This document shows, piece by piece, positions 44,001 to 52,598 of a stretch of DNA of 52,598 bases. The position numbers and the translations under genes were made by a program. The stretch is from Chromera velia (taxonomy: Eukaryota; Sar; Chromeraceae). The notes under the pieces are model-generated. The model did no database searches. It was not told where the DNA came from and saw only the letters and a program-made list of their open reading frames with translations. The DNA lies in NCBI GenBank assembly GCA_018398765.1, contig JAHBMJ010004152.1, positions 10,001 through 62,598 on the forward strand, in the 5' to 3' direction. Numbering within the stretch: position 1 is the first letter of the stretch; the number at the start of each line of letters is the position of its first letter.

Positions 44001-44460
44001 TTCTCCCTTTAACTTCCCGACAAACCTTCTGGATGTCGAAGACCCTCTGCTGTAGGAGCTTGGAAACTGTTTCTCTTTTGAGGTAAGACTTTAACCAGTC
44101 TTTCTCTGGAGGGAGGTCCGGGTCCTTCGCTTCTCTAGCAAACATCGACATCTCATCGGATTCCCTAAACTTGTCGCGCAGAAAGGGAACATCGTTGACC
44201 ACGTGCTTCCAGATGTCTGTTTCTACTACCGCCTGGTAGTGTCGGACAACATCTGTCTATCATTGCTTCTGGGGAGCACTCCCACTCCAGGCATCCGTGC
44301 CTCGTAGTTCGTCTCTTCTGAGACCCCAAAACTGCAGAAGCCACGTCATGAAATCCACCTTGTCTGTCAAGAGAGGAATTCTTGCTGCAATACCGTTTGC
44401 AGCTCCCTCCCGGCAACCACTTGGGATTTTTTACGCTATACCTGCACCAAAATGGACATA
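41022..44460 (-). pseudogene. Copia-type gag region
   Basis: A chain of frames between the primer-binding site and protease, including a coiled-coil-like segment (IEIEQLEEEVTALLKELETL, about 43000-43090). A capsid-like part follows (RALLEDFIKDIELMNQDGVI and VLGLITGCLPDDI), then a Gly/Arg/Ser-rich basic tail (41600-41900). Near 41345-41400 is a noncanonical Cys cluster, CRRCRRADGH, that may be a decayed zinc knuckle. Breaks: TAG at 42831, 42402 and 41977 plus frameshifts. An unrelated insert occupies about 43344-43872; the gag-like frame resumes at 43880 with KAVLSLLQRLEADENVLADL and extends to about 44260. Confidence 0.6.
43344..43872. mobile_element. GGTTAC-rich insert in the copia gag
   Basis: The ends ATATAGGGTTAC (left) and GTAACCCAATAT (right) are inverted. 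The interior repeats GGTTACAGGTTACAAGG, and its GGTTAC/GTAACC motifs lie in both orientations. Gag-like coding sequence is found on both sides. The flanks CCTAGGG...GGCAC also look inverted, so the exact borders are unsure. No ORF. Confidence 0.55.
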
Positions 44461-44494
44461 ACAACGAGGTCAGAGAAAAACAGAGACTCTCTCA

Positions 44495-44506
44495 GACATG
44501 GTACCA
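44495..44506 (-). other. Primer-binding site of the copia-type element
   Basis: On the minus strand TGGTACCATGTC directly follows the 5' LTR end (...GAATTCTGAC). It starts with TGG, complementary to a tRNA CCA end, and resembles the TGGTATCAGAGC initiator-Met site used by many copia elements, matching at 8 of 12 positions. Another tRNA cannot be excluded. Confidence 0.65.
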
Positions 44507-44846
44507 GTCAGAATTCGGATCTCATCTCCAAAATAATTCCTTTCAAGGAGTTCCGGGTCCTCTGTGAACTCCTAACCTCGCAGGATCCCACCGAGGGATT
44601 CCTAGTGACGTTTGGTAGTCTTGGACAACCCTCCTGGGCGCCCAGAATCTGTATCACTATGAGAACGTTGCGTCTCAGTGTAGAGCCTACTCCTACACCA
44701 GAATAAACTTATAGAGAATGCCTCCCATCTATATTAAAGCTCCTTCTGGTGGCTTTGTATGATGCTGCTGTACGAAGAAACCACAGAGAGCAAAGTACAC
44801 AGTACATCGACACTAGGTCTACGAGGTCTGTCTAGAACGTCCACAA
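44507..44846 (-). repeat. 5' LTR of the copia-type element
   Basis: The partner is 25189-25498. Directly followed inside by the primer-binding site, which fixes its inner edge. On the minus strand it begins TTGTGGACGTTCTAGACAG and ends GAATTCTGAC; a strict TG...CA pair is not present at the inner end. This copy is longer by two short segments. Confidence 0.88.
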
Positions 44847-45591
44847 CATATCCGTGCATCCTTAGACTCATAGACGTGCACGCAACCGAACCAATCGATC
44901 GAATTAATGCGCACAGAATGCGTGCAGACATGAATAACTTGCTCATACACTAAAAACACATTTACGTCATGTATTGCGCGGTGGCATAGGGGTCTAGAAT
45001 TGCTATCACAACACCCTATGAAGAGGCGTTGTCGGCTTTGCGTGTATATAGCGTCTCGGGGAGGGGGCGTCGGCCTTTGGCCGACGGCTATATACAACGC
45101 CCCTGCAGGGGTGTAGAAGGTCGTAGGGGGGCGTTGGAAGAGCGCTTTCCATGCAGGAAAATGTACGAGCGTTCAAAAGCTGTTTTATTCAGATATGTAC
45201 TATGTTGACAAAGACTTTCTTTTACAATAGATAAGAATGAATGAATCATGTTTGATTTTGATCTAACTGTTACAACTAGATTTTGCATGATATATTAAAA
45301 GGCGTAGGCGCATGTAAATTGGCTAGATTTGGCTAGATCTGACTAGCATAATATGATTATTCGTGAGTTTAGCTCAATTTTTTGTTAATAAAGGGGTGTA
45401 GCCTGTCTAAGACCTTATATATTTAACACATCACCCTAGGGGTGTTGCCTCTAGGGCAAAATGCCTTTATATACAACGCCCTTAAGGCGTAGCCCCTAGG
45501 CATATCTCTATATACTACACTAACCCCCCTCCCTGTATCTAGACCCCTATACGGCGGCGTGTCCTAGCACACAGAGCCGAGGGGGGGTTAA
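44847..45591. repeat. Cluster of short palindromic GC elements with shared TATATACAACGCCC
   Basis: CGTCGGCC-TTT-GGCCGACG (45068-45086) sits inside an outer pair GTATATAGC/GCTATATAC (45044-45095). Next come CCCCTGCAGGGG (about 45100-45111), ACCCTAGGGGT (about 45433), ACGCCCTTAAGGCGT (about 45476) and GCCCCTAGGC. TATATACAACGCCC occurs at about 45089 and 45471. No gene is seen. The style resembles palindromic clusters of organelle genomes, but no organelle gene is present. Confidence 0.6.
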
Positions 45592-46485
45592 TGACCATGT
45601 TTGATTTGATTTAATTTGATTTGATTTAAGGTAGGGCTTAAGCTCAAATCAAATATCCAGTCAGGGAGGACCTAGTGTTTAAAGACCTATCAAATACGAT
45701 CAAATATTTGATCAATATGACTTTCAACCTCAAATATGAAGGTCCCGAAAAAACTTTTGCAAGTACCGATCCGTCACGCATGCTGATTTAAATAAAAAAA
45801 CCTAAATCTTGATGGTTTGCTCTCAAAAAAAAACGTTTTGAGCTACACTGAAATTGATGTTTCACCTCCTTTTACTTCATGCAGAGGTAAACCGATCAGC
45901 TGAACGTTTTCCCAAACAGCTGTATTAACTTTTCTGGTGCTGGAACATCTTTTACGGCCCCCTTTTTGAGCGTCTGCAAACATTTTACACCCCGTAAAAA
46001 CATGTCATACAATTTGACAGGGTCGAACGGGAAGAAGGAGGCATTTGTTTTTAGAGCCGGGTACGCAAAAAAAATATGGTCCGTGCAAAAGGGGGCAAAT
46101 ATGATTCAGTGTCAGGTGAAAACACTCCGGGTGGGGAAGGCTACCGACCTCTCTATATTCACCTCCAACACAAAGGGCTTGTTGTCAGCCCTGGCGCGGC
46201 ATAGAGGGTAGCCGAACTTACACTGCCACACAGGCATATTTTTTTTACGGAACTGATAAGTTATAATTTTATATATATTTTTTTAAATTTTTGAAACACA
46301 CATCAGAAATGTTCTAATAACTATTGTCATGAGAAAAATGATCAGAGTGACAGTAAGTCAGTGACTCAGTGAGGAACCCTAAAAGGTTAACCTCAAATCT
46401 TACCTCAAATATCAAATATTTGAGCTTGAAGCTCAAATCAAATCAAATCAAATCAAATCAAATATAATCAAATCAAACATGGTCA
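45592..46485. mobile_element. 894-bp TIR element with (GATTT)n subterminal repeats
   Basis: Perfect 20-bp inverted ends TGACCATGTTTGATTTGATT, extended by (GATTT)n-type repeats, enclose about 850 bp. The left flank is TTAA and the right flank CTAG, so a TTAA duplication altered by transitions is possible but unproven. An internal 81-codon frame (45966-46211, starting MSVCKHFTPRKNMSYN) has no recognised domain. Likely non-autonomous. Confidence 0.7.
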
Positions 46486-47269
46486 CTAGATTTGTCCTTA
46501 TAAGTTTGGACCTATAAAAAAAAAAAAATGTGACCCTTAACAACGGTATAAAGCGACCCAGTCTATATGACAGTGAATCGCGGGGGAACCCAGATTCCCA
46601 TAGCATAAATCCTAATCTTAATCCTTTGTTTTCTCTAGTATTTTCTGTATGAGCCGGACCCACAGCAAATATTCAAAGATTGATAAATTATATTATTAAA
46701 ATGTAAATGCTATAGTATACAGTAGTACTGTATACTATAGCATGCACTGAAAGTAAATGACTTCATAACTTTTATTTTAAAGTGCATGGTTGATAGCATT
46801 AGTTAGTATTAGTTTGGCTGTTCATGAAACTTATTTCCTAGTTGTTTTAAGACTCAATTCAGGTTCTTTTCGGTATATCACGTGTGTGATACAAAGCATG
46901 TACGTATGATATGAATCTTTAATGCATAGCATTGCATACATGCAGAACCTGCACATCATTGCAGTCATTGATCACTTCGAAAAGGTTCTAGAAAAGGTTT
47001 TAGCTCACTGTGCCCAAGGCAGCCAGTGTGTCGGGGATAATTTGGGAGTTTCCCCCCCTTTTTCTCCCTCTTTGATTCGTTGGGTTCTCTCTTCAACGCT
47101 GTTCAAGCTCGCTTTTCTTTGAGGCTTTCCCGCAACGACCCTCTCCCGACCCCTCCCTCTCAACAAGTTGAAACAAGTCCACCTGCCACCGTCTGCTTTC
47201 GTCCGTTGTCCAACCAGTCTGTTTTGCTCTTTTTGGTCAGGATCCTTGAATCCACGATGATCTCTCTTT
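46486..47269. other. Intergenic DNA, no gene
   Basis: AT-rich up to about 46930, then GC-balanced. Contains the palindrome TATAGTATACAGTAGTACTGTATACTATA near 46711 (each half 13 bases) and a poly-A run near 46517. The last part may be 3' flank of the minus-strand gene ending at 47270. Confidence 0.45.
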
Positions 47270-49004
47270 TCAACTAATTGTCCCTACCGTCCTGTCTTCC
47301 TGGCAGCCACCAGGATGTTTTGACTTTCTACGTTGAATCACCGGAGTTGGCAAGAAGCCCTCCTCCTCTGCCTTCAGCAGGCCAGAGGAAGACGAAGAGG
47401 AAGAGGACCCTTCTGTTGCCAAGCATGGGGCGGCCTCGCGTTCTCGGGACTCACTGTGACTTGAAGGAGCCTGCAGGACGGACGAGCGACAAATAGAGAG
47501 CAGCAATTCTCAGATAAATAGGAATTCTGCAAGGCGCCAAGACCGAAAAGGAAAAGTACGCAAAAATGGGAAGGAGAGACACACAGAGAGATATGAAGAA
47601 AAAGAAGAAGAAGAAGAAAAATAAGGAGAAGGTAGGCAGCTTCAGTGAATGCCGTTCAAGGCAGTTAACAAAAGAAAGGGAAGCAAAACCCAAACAGACT
47701 TCAGATACACGGCCTGCATGCACAGGATGGGCCCACTGGCACTGCGAGCGAACAAACCGTCGAGCCATGGGATCGAGTGGCGGATTTATATTCTCACAGC
47801 GAGAGAGATTGAATGATCGAACGAGTGTGTAAGTGCATGCATGGGTAGTGGGGGGGCACATGCAAGGGAGGGCTCGGAGGTCGGGGAGTAGAGAGAGAAG
47901 CAGCTAGTTCTCTCGCTCTCGAGAATTCACGTACAATGATTGATGACTGCGGAAGCACCGGGCACATTTGAACAAAGAACAGCGAGCTCCCTACCCCTGA
48001 CCCCGACCATCGTTCGGAGACGCCCCCCCCCCCTCTCTCTGTGTCTCAGAGCTTCAACATCAGCACCAGCACTCGGAAAGAGAAAAAAAAGCAGACGCAG
48101 AGGCAGAAGAACGAGCAAGCACAGAGGTAGAGTCACAGACACTGCGGCACAAGGACGTACGGCCAAAGGGGAGTGTCCAAAAACGTTCAGGCAGGGGACA
48201 CCCAGTTAAAGCTGTTCTTCTTTTTCTGATACTTCCTCACTCACCTCCTTCTCCCTTTTCTCCTTCTTCTTCTTTTCCGTTTTCTTCTTCATCTTCTCTG
48301 TATTCATTTGGTCGTTTTCTTTAACTTCTTGTGCCACGCCCTCATATTCTTCGCTGGCACGTCTCTCATCCTCTTTTTCCTGCTTCCTCCGTTGTTTCTT
48401 CTCCTTCCTCTGTTCTCTCTCCTCTCCCGTCTCCGTCTCCATCCCTTGTCCCTCCCCCTCTTCTCCGTCACCTCCCGTCTCCCCCTCAGCCTTCTTCTTT
48501 CTCTTGCGGGAAACGGCCCCGTCACGGGGGGTTCCATCCCCCCCTTTCGCACTCGCCGCCGCCGCTCCGCCGGCCTGCAACCAGCAACGACGAAGACAAC
48601 GAATACACCGAAAGGAGCCAACAGAACGTTGAAGGAAAAAAGACAAGGCTGTGAAACAAGGGAAGTTGGCACTGTCAGGAAAGGCAAACACGAAGCGAGC
48701 CTCGAACTGGAGGAGTAGGAAGGAACGAATAACCGAAGAACAGCGAAGACAAAAAAAAAATGGAAACAAGTGAAAGCCGTCAGAGATTGTAGAGGCAGAA
48801 ACGAAACAAATACGGGAGCCAATTTAGATGAACCAGAATGTGTGTCGACCAAGGCTTCGCTTCTCCTTCATGCCGGATAGAAAATGACACAAAAGAGATC
48901 AACACAAAAGAGAGAAGGGGTATATGACGGATAGACGGCTGGACAGCCCACATGCGTATTTGCTTGAAGATGCACAACCAGACAGATTGTCAGAGATATT
49001 GGCC

Positions 49005-49038
<34 letters not shown>

Positions 49039-52000
49039 CACAGAAAGACCGCCCCAGAGAAGGAAGAGAAGGAGAGAGAGAAGAAATGACGGACGGATAG
49101 TTAAGAAGACCTGTAGACAGTTGCTGTAGGAGAAGAGACTGAAAGAGAGAAGGACGCAGCCCGAATCAACCGCCGCAATCCATACAACGCGAGTCCGCAT
49201 TTTGTTTTTGCGCAGAGAGAAACAAAACTTCCCTTGGTGGAGGCTGAGAGACAGACTATACAGACTGTATCGTCTTTTCTTTCCCTTTTTTTCTTTCTTC
49301 ATTCTCTTTTGTTTTTTTCTTTCTTCTTTTGGCAGTCAGACAGACAGACAGTCAGACAGAGAGAGAGACAGACAGACCGACCCCTGATGATAGTGAGATG
49401 GAAGCGGGTGTGAGCCCCCCTCCCAGTGGGTGCAGAGCTTCCTCGGACACGCATCTTTCATCTCCCCCCCCCCCTCTCTCCTCTCTCCCGCGCTTCTTCT
49501 TTTTGTGGGACGACTGAGGAGGAGGCTGGACCTCTTCATCACTTTCCTCTTCTTCTGTCCCTCTGTTGTCCTTCTTCTTGTTGCCCTTCTGGGGCTGCAT
49601 CGGAGAGTCTTTCTTCCCCCGTCCCTCTTTATCCCTCCCTTTCCCTTTTTCACTTTTCGGCTGCTTCTGTGCGGCTGGGGGGGGGGAGGAGGTGACACTG
49701 CCGGACTTCCCCTTCTTGGCAGCAGAAGAGGCTGGGGCAGAAGCTGGGGGGCGATGGGGATTGAGGAAAGAAGCTTTTTCACGTTTCCCCTTTCCCTTGT
49801 CCCCCTCTCCCTCCTTCTTCTTGTCTTTTTTCTTTTCGTTTTCTGCCTTTACCTCCTCTTCCTCTTCATCAACGACGCACTCCCGTTTGTCATTCTCATC
49901 TTCGAATTCGCATCTTTCACGGTCCTTCTTTTTCTTCTTCTTCTTCTTCTTCTTCGTCTCCACCATCTCTTCGTGCCCTCCTTCTTCTCCCCCCTCATCG
50001 TCTGCGTCCCCCTCCTCTGGAATGATTCCCAGAAGACGAGCAGAGGCAGAACCAGGAAAGTTGTCCCCCGCTTCATCTTTTTTCTTTTTCTTCTTCTTCT
50101 GCACCTCTCCGTGCCCTCCTTCTTCCCCCTCATCGTCTGCGTCCCCCTCCTCTGGAATGATTCCGAGGAGGCGAGCAGAAGCAGAGCCAGGGAAGTCGTC
50201 GGCCGCTCTGTCTTTCTTTTTCTTTTTCTCCTTTGGACTCATCTCCCCTTCTCTTTCTCCTTCTCCATCCTCTTCCTGCCCTGGAACTATCCCGAGAAGA
50301 CGCGCGGAGGCAAAGCCAGGCAAGCGAGCAGAGGCAGAGGCAGAGGCGGAAGAGGAGGAGGACGAGGACGAAAAATCGCCCCCTTGGGTCTCCTCACCTT
50401 CCCTATTCGCAGCCTCCCTCTCCCTCTTCGCCTTATTCCTCTTCTTCTTCATCTCTCTCTTCTCCTCAACTTTTTCGTCTTCCACCATCCCCTCCTCTTC
50501 CTCGAGATCATCTCTTCCCTTTTCCGTTTCCTCTTTTTCCTGCTTCCTCCGTTGTTTCTTCTCCTTCCTCTGTTCTCTCGCCTCTCCCGTCTCCGTCTCC
50601 ATCCCTTGTCCCTCCCCCTCTTCTCCGTCACCTCCCGTCTCCCCCTCAGCCTTCTTCTTTCTCTTGCGGGAAACGGCCCCGTCACGGGGGGTTCCATCCC
50701 CCCCTTTCGCACTCGCCGCCGCCGCTCCGCCGGCCTGCAACCAGCAACGACGAAGACAACGAATACACCGAAAGGAGTCACAAAAGAACTGTCAAGAACA
50801 GAAAGAGAAAACACAGAAAGACGAGGGGAGTGACAATCAGCGATTGAAGAGACAAAGACGAAAGGCAGTCAAAAACCATGCAGACTTTCTCTCATCGCTT
50901 CCAGGACAGCGAAAGACTTGGCAACAACAACTGACTGTTTCTTTTCCCTTCTCCCCCAACTGACCCACAAACAGATGGACAGATAGAAAGAAAACAACCC
51001 CCTCCCCCAACGCACACACAGAGGGGTGGGTGAGGGGAGAGATCATGCTTCATGTACACAACGGAGAATGGAAAAAAACAGGGACAAAGAAAAAGGAACA
51101 ACGCGGCTGTGTCTCTCCTCCTCTCTGTCTCTCTTCTCTTCGTTTCACGCACATAACAGGCAAGAAAAGGCAGATAGACAAAAGGAACGAAAGACAAATA
51201 GAAAGAAAGAAAGAAAAAAAGAAAGAAAGAAAGAAAGAAAGAAAGAAAAAACGAAGGAAGGTAAGAAAAAAAAAGAGAAAGAAGGAAGGTAAGAAACAAA
51301 CAAAGAAAGCAGTACTTCACTTTTGCTTCCGTGACAGAGAGACTGATGGATGGATATACACACAGACAGACAGACAGACAGACAGACAGAGAGACAGAGT
51401 TTACAGCCGGAAGAAGGGGATCACACACTAATTCATCATTTGTTTGTTCATCAACCTAATCATTCATCCATTCCGTCATTCATCCAGCCGTCCATCCATG
51501 CATTCAGTCAGTCAGTCAGCAAGTCGTCGTGGCATTTGTCTATTCAGTGACAGCACACTACCAACATTGATGCTTTGGATGGAAAGGTGCAGTGATACAG
51601 GAACAGAAAAGAAGATCAACAGACACCAAGATAGAGGGGAAGCGGAAGACCAAGATGCACAAAGAGAGCCCGACAAACGGAAACACAGACAGGCAGAGAG
51701 ATCAATTCACAGACGATACGGTTCCTTTCCCTCCTTGTCTTCATGAACACAACACCCAAAAAGAAAGAAAGCAACGAAGACAAAAGAACATGACGATAAC
51801 TCAGACAAAGTGGGCAGGGGGCCCGAAAGGGGAGAGTTAAGCGCCCCTTGCCTCTCCACCTCCCGACAGACTTTCACGTGATCACTGGGTTCAAACGTTA
51901 ATCCTCTGCTGCTTCCCCTCAAGACAAACAGACAGACAGACAGACAGACGGACAGACTATATGTTTCTTCTTCTCCCTTCTTTTCTTCATGAACACAACA

Positions 52001-52078
52001 GACAAAAAGAAAGAAAGAACAAAGACAACAGACGGACAGACAGACAGACGGACGGACGGACGGACGGACGGACGGACG

Positions 52079-52109
<31 letters not shown>

Positions 52110-52450
52110 AGGCAGACAGACAGAGGCCTAAAAAGAAAAGCGAGACCAATTGAGAGGCATCCTACACAGGGAGGGACCATGTATTCGCCTCGCGATTCTA
52201 TTTTCTTTTCTCTTCTCCATGACCATCGACTCTCCCTTCCTTTCCAGCTCACAATGACCACAGACAGTCAAACAGAAAGTGACAGAGGAAGGCAGACACG
52301 ACAGACCTTCAGACCCTGTGCCGCCTCCAAAAGCTCCCACAAACGATTTTTTTCCGCTTCGCTCAAGATCATCTGCAGGCTCGGCTTCTCCGGCAAAGCA
52401 ATCCCAAGCTTCTCGCACTGCATCCACCGAGCAACCCATTTGAAGCGCAT
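47270..52450 (-). CDS. Probable spliced gene for a Lys/Glu-rich, repeat-containing protein
   Basis: Three minus-strand exons join in phase 0: 52450-52307 (MRFKWVARWMQCEKLGIALP... ending EAAQGLK, donor GTCTGT); one starting at 50734 after TTGCAG; and a terminal exon 47470-47270 (acceptor CCTGCAG, stop TAG), starting APSSHSESREREAAP. The middle exon is open to 49352 but probably ends earlier at an unidentified donor. It is dominated by Lys/Glu blocks and includes nuclear-localisation-like SRKRKKK and KKKKKK runs. Three internal repeats carry GSASARLLGIIPEEGDADD (about 50018-50325). An alternative copy of the exon start is at 48574, with its own stop at 48206. This looks like a disordered nuclear or nucleolar protein, but no family is recognised. 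The exon at 52307-52450 is the only ordered-looking part. The gene model is tentative. Confidence 0.45.
47579..47632 (+). repeat. (GAA)n-rich microsatellite
   Basis: GAAGAAAAAGAAGAAGAAG run on the + strand; open frames across it are repeat artefacts. Confidence 0.7.
48369..48617 (-). repeat. Duplicated exon start, copy 2
   Basis: These 249 bases match 50529-50777 with one mismatch seen, at an offset of exactly 2160 bases. The segment includes the 3' splice site (TTGCAG|GCC at 48574), about 40 bases of upstream intron and the first 200 bases of exon. Downstream, the two copies diverge completely; this one runs to a TAA at 48206 via KKKTEKKKKEKREKEVSEEV. Confidence 0.9.
49006..49036 (+). repeat. 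(GA)n microsatellite
   Basis: Uninterrupted GAGAGA between 49006 and 49035 in the region between the two exon copies. Confidence 0.85.
50529..50777 (-). repeat. Duplicated exon start, copy 1
   Basis: Partner of 48369-48617. It holds the acceptor for the long Lys/Glu-rich exon starting at 50734. The abrupt end of similarity on both sides suggests a recent copying event or gene conversion. Confidence 0.9.
51198..51392 (+). repeat. (AAAG)n and (CAGA)n arrays
   Basis: (GAAA)n at 51198-51250 is followed by impure A/G sequence, then (CAGA)n at 51362-51392. It lies inside the presumed intron between 50735 and 52306. Confidence 0.85.
51735..52120 (+). repeat. CAGA/CGGA arrays with repeated CTTCATGAACACAACA segments
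   Basis: CTTCATGAACACAACA followed by an AAAAAGAAAGAAAG stretch occurs at about 51739 and 51986. (CAGA)n flanks the TATATGTTTCTTCTTCTCCC unit at 51958-51977. (CGGA)n and (CAGA)n fill 52030-52120. Confidence 0.85.
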
Positions 52451-52491
52451 GCACCGAGTCGGACTTTCAAACAGACATGCATACCAACCGG

Positions 52492-52598
52492 TTCCCCCCC
52501 CCCCAAAGAGAGAGACCGACAAAGAGACAGAGACAGACACACAGACACACACAGGAAGAGAAAGTCTGAGAGAGAAAGAGAGAGAGGGGGGGGGGGGG
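52492..52598 (+). repeat. C-run, (GACA)n/(GA)n and terminal G-run at the window edge
   Basis: A C-homopolymer at 52494-52504 is followed by GAGAGACCGACAAAGAGAC-type repeats, then GAGAGA and a final G-run. No gene. Confidence 0.7.

Larger units (their letters stand above)
25189..44846 (-). mobile_element. Very large Ty1/copia-type LTR retrotransposon with nested insertions
   Basis: LTRs (25189-25498 and 44507-44846) flank minus-strand domains in the order gag, protease, GAG-pre-integrase, integrase, long acidic linker, reverse transcriptase, RNase H. That order (integrase before reverse transcriptase) defines Ty1/copia. The span is 19.7 kb. Subtracting the TIR element (33047-36467), two MITEs, a hAT remnant and a GGTTAC-rich insert leaves about 14 kb, far above the usual roughly 5 kb for copia. 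Reading frames are broken by at least 13 single in-frame TAG codons, a few TAA and several frameshifts. No clear target-site duplication was seen. About 3.3 kb between RNase H and the 3' LTR is unexplained. Confidence 0.88.

Noticed and set aside
49430..50963. Long + strand open frames (over 460 codons) opposite the Lys/Glu exon
   Set aside because: They are complements of a purine-rich coding exon, giving Ser/Phe/Leu runs; no start context, splice sites or domains.

Overview
This window looks like nuclear DNA from a repeat-rich eukaryotic alga. A chromerid such as Chromera velia is my best guess. That rests on intron-containing genes with GT-AG introns, on a small protein whose N-terminus resembles a bipartite plastid leader (signal peptide followed by Phe), on many (CTGT)n, (AAAG)n and (CATT)n arrays, and on heavy loading with decayed LTR retrotransposons. 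The species is inference; no rRNA, tRNA or organelle marker gene was recognised.

Layout. 1-2942 (+): a spliced gene of unknown function whose 5' end lies outside the window. 4495-4684: a short inverted-repeat element (MITE). 5094-12754 (- strand): a decayed Ty3/gypsy retrotransposon with two 272-bp LTRs. It sits inside the RNase H region of an older Ty1/copia fragment, whose pieces flank it at about 4995-5093 and 12755-13128. A 625-bp end of a DNA transposon is in turn inserted between its protease and reverse transcriptase. 14.2-14.6 kb: microsatellites. 15527-16114 (-): a small putative plastid membrane protein. 16775-22959 (+): a PTEN-family lipid phosphatase gene in eight inferred exons, with a 329-N assembly gap in one intron. 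22960-25188: AT-rich, gene-free. 25189-44846 (-): a very large Ty1/copia-type element with about 310-340-bp LTRs and a TGGTACCATG primer-binding site, carrying at least five nested insertions: a 3421-bp TIR element, two MITEs, a hAT remnant and a GGTTAC-rich insert. 44847-47269: palindromic GC clusters and an 894-bp TIR element. 47270-52450 (-): a probable spliced gene for a lysine/glutamate-rich protein with a duplicated exon.

The most informative signals are as follows. (1) The retrotransposon reading frames are broken mainly by single in-frame stops, predominantly TAG in the copia element. In the gypsy element these stops sit exactly where the family has conserved Gln or Arg, which points to C-to-T decay of CAG and CGA codons. 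The PTEN gene ends with TAG, so the code itself is probably standard. (2) The 3421-bp TIR element can be removed together with one copy of its 4-bp target duplication, and the host reading frame then runs straight through. (3) Three copies of a 186-190-bp MITE carry 8-bp or near-8-bp target duplications. (4) The PTEN homologue has an insertion of about 360 residues in its C2 domain.

The host genes do not form an obvious pathway. The plastid-type gene and the PTEN gene are divergent and share an intergenic region of roughly 0.6 kb. Everything from 4.5 to 13.1 kb and from 25.2 to 46.5 kb is essentially layered mobile DNA.
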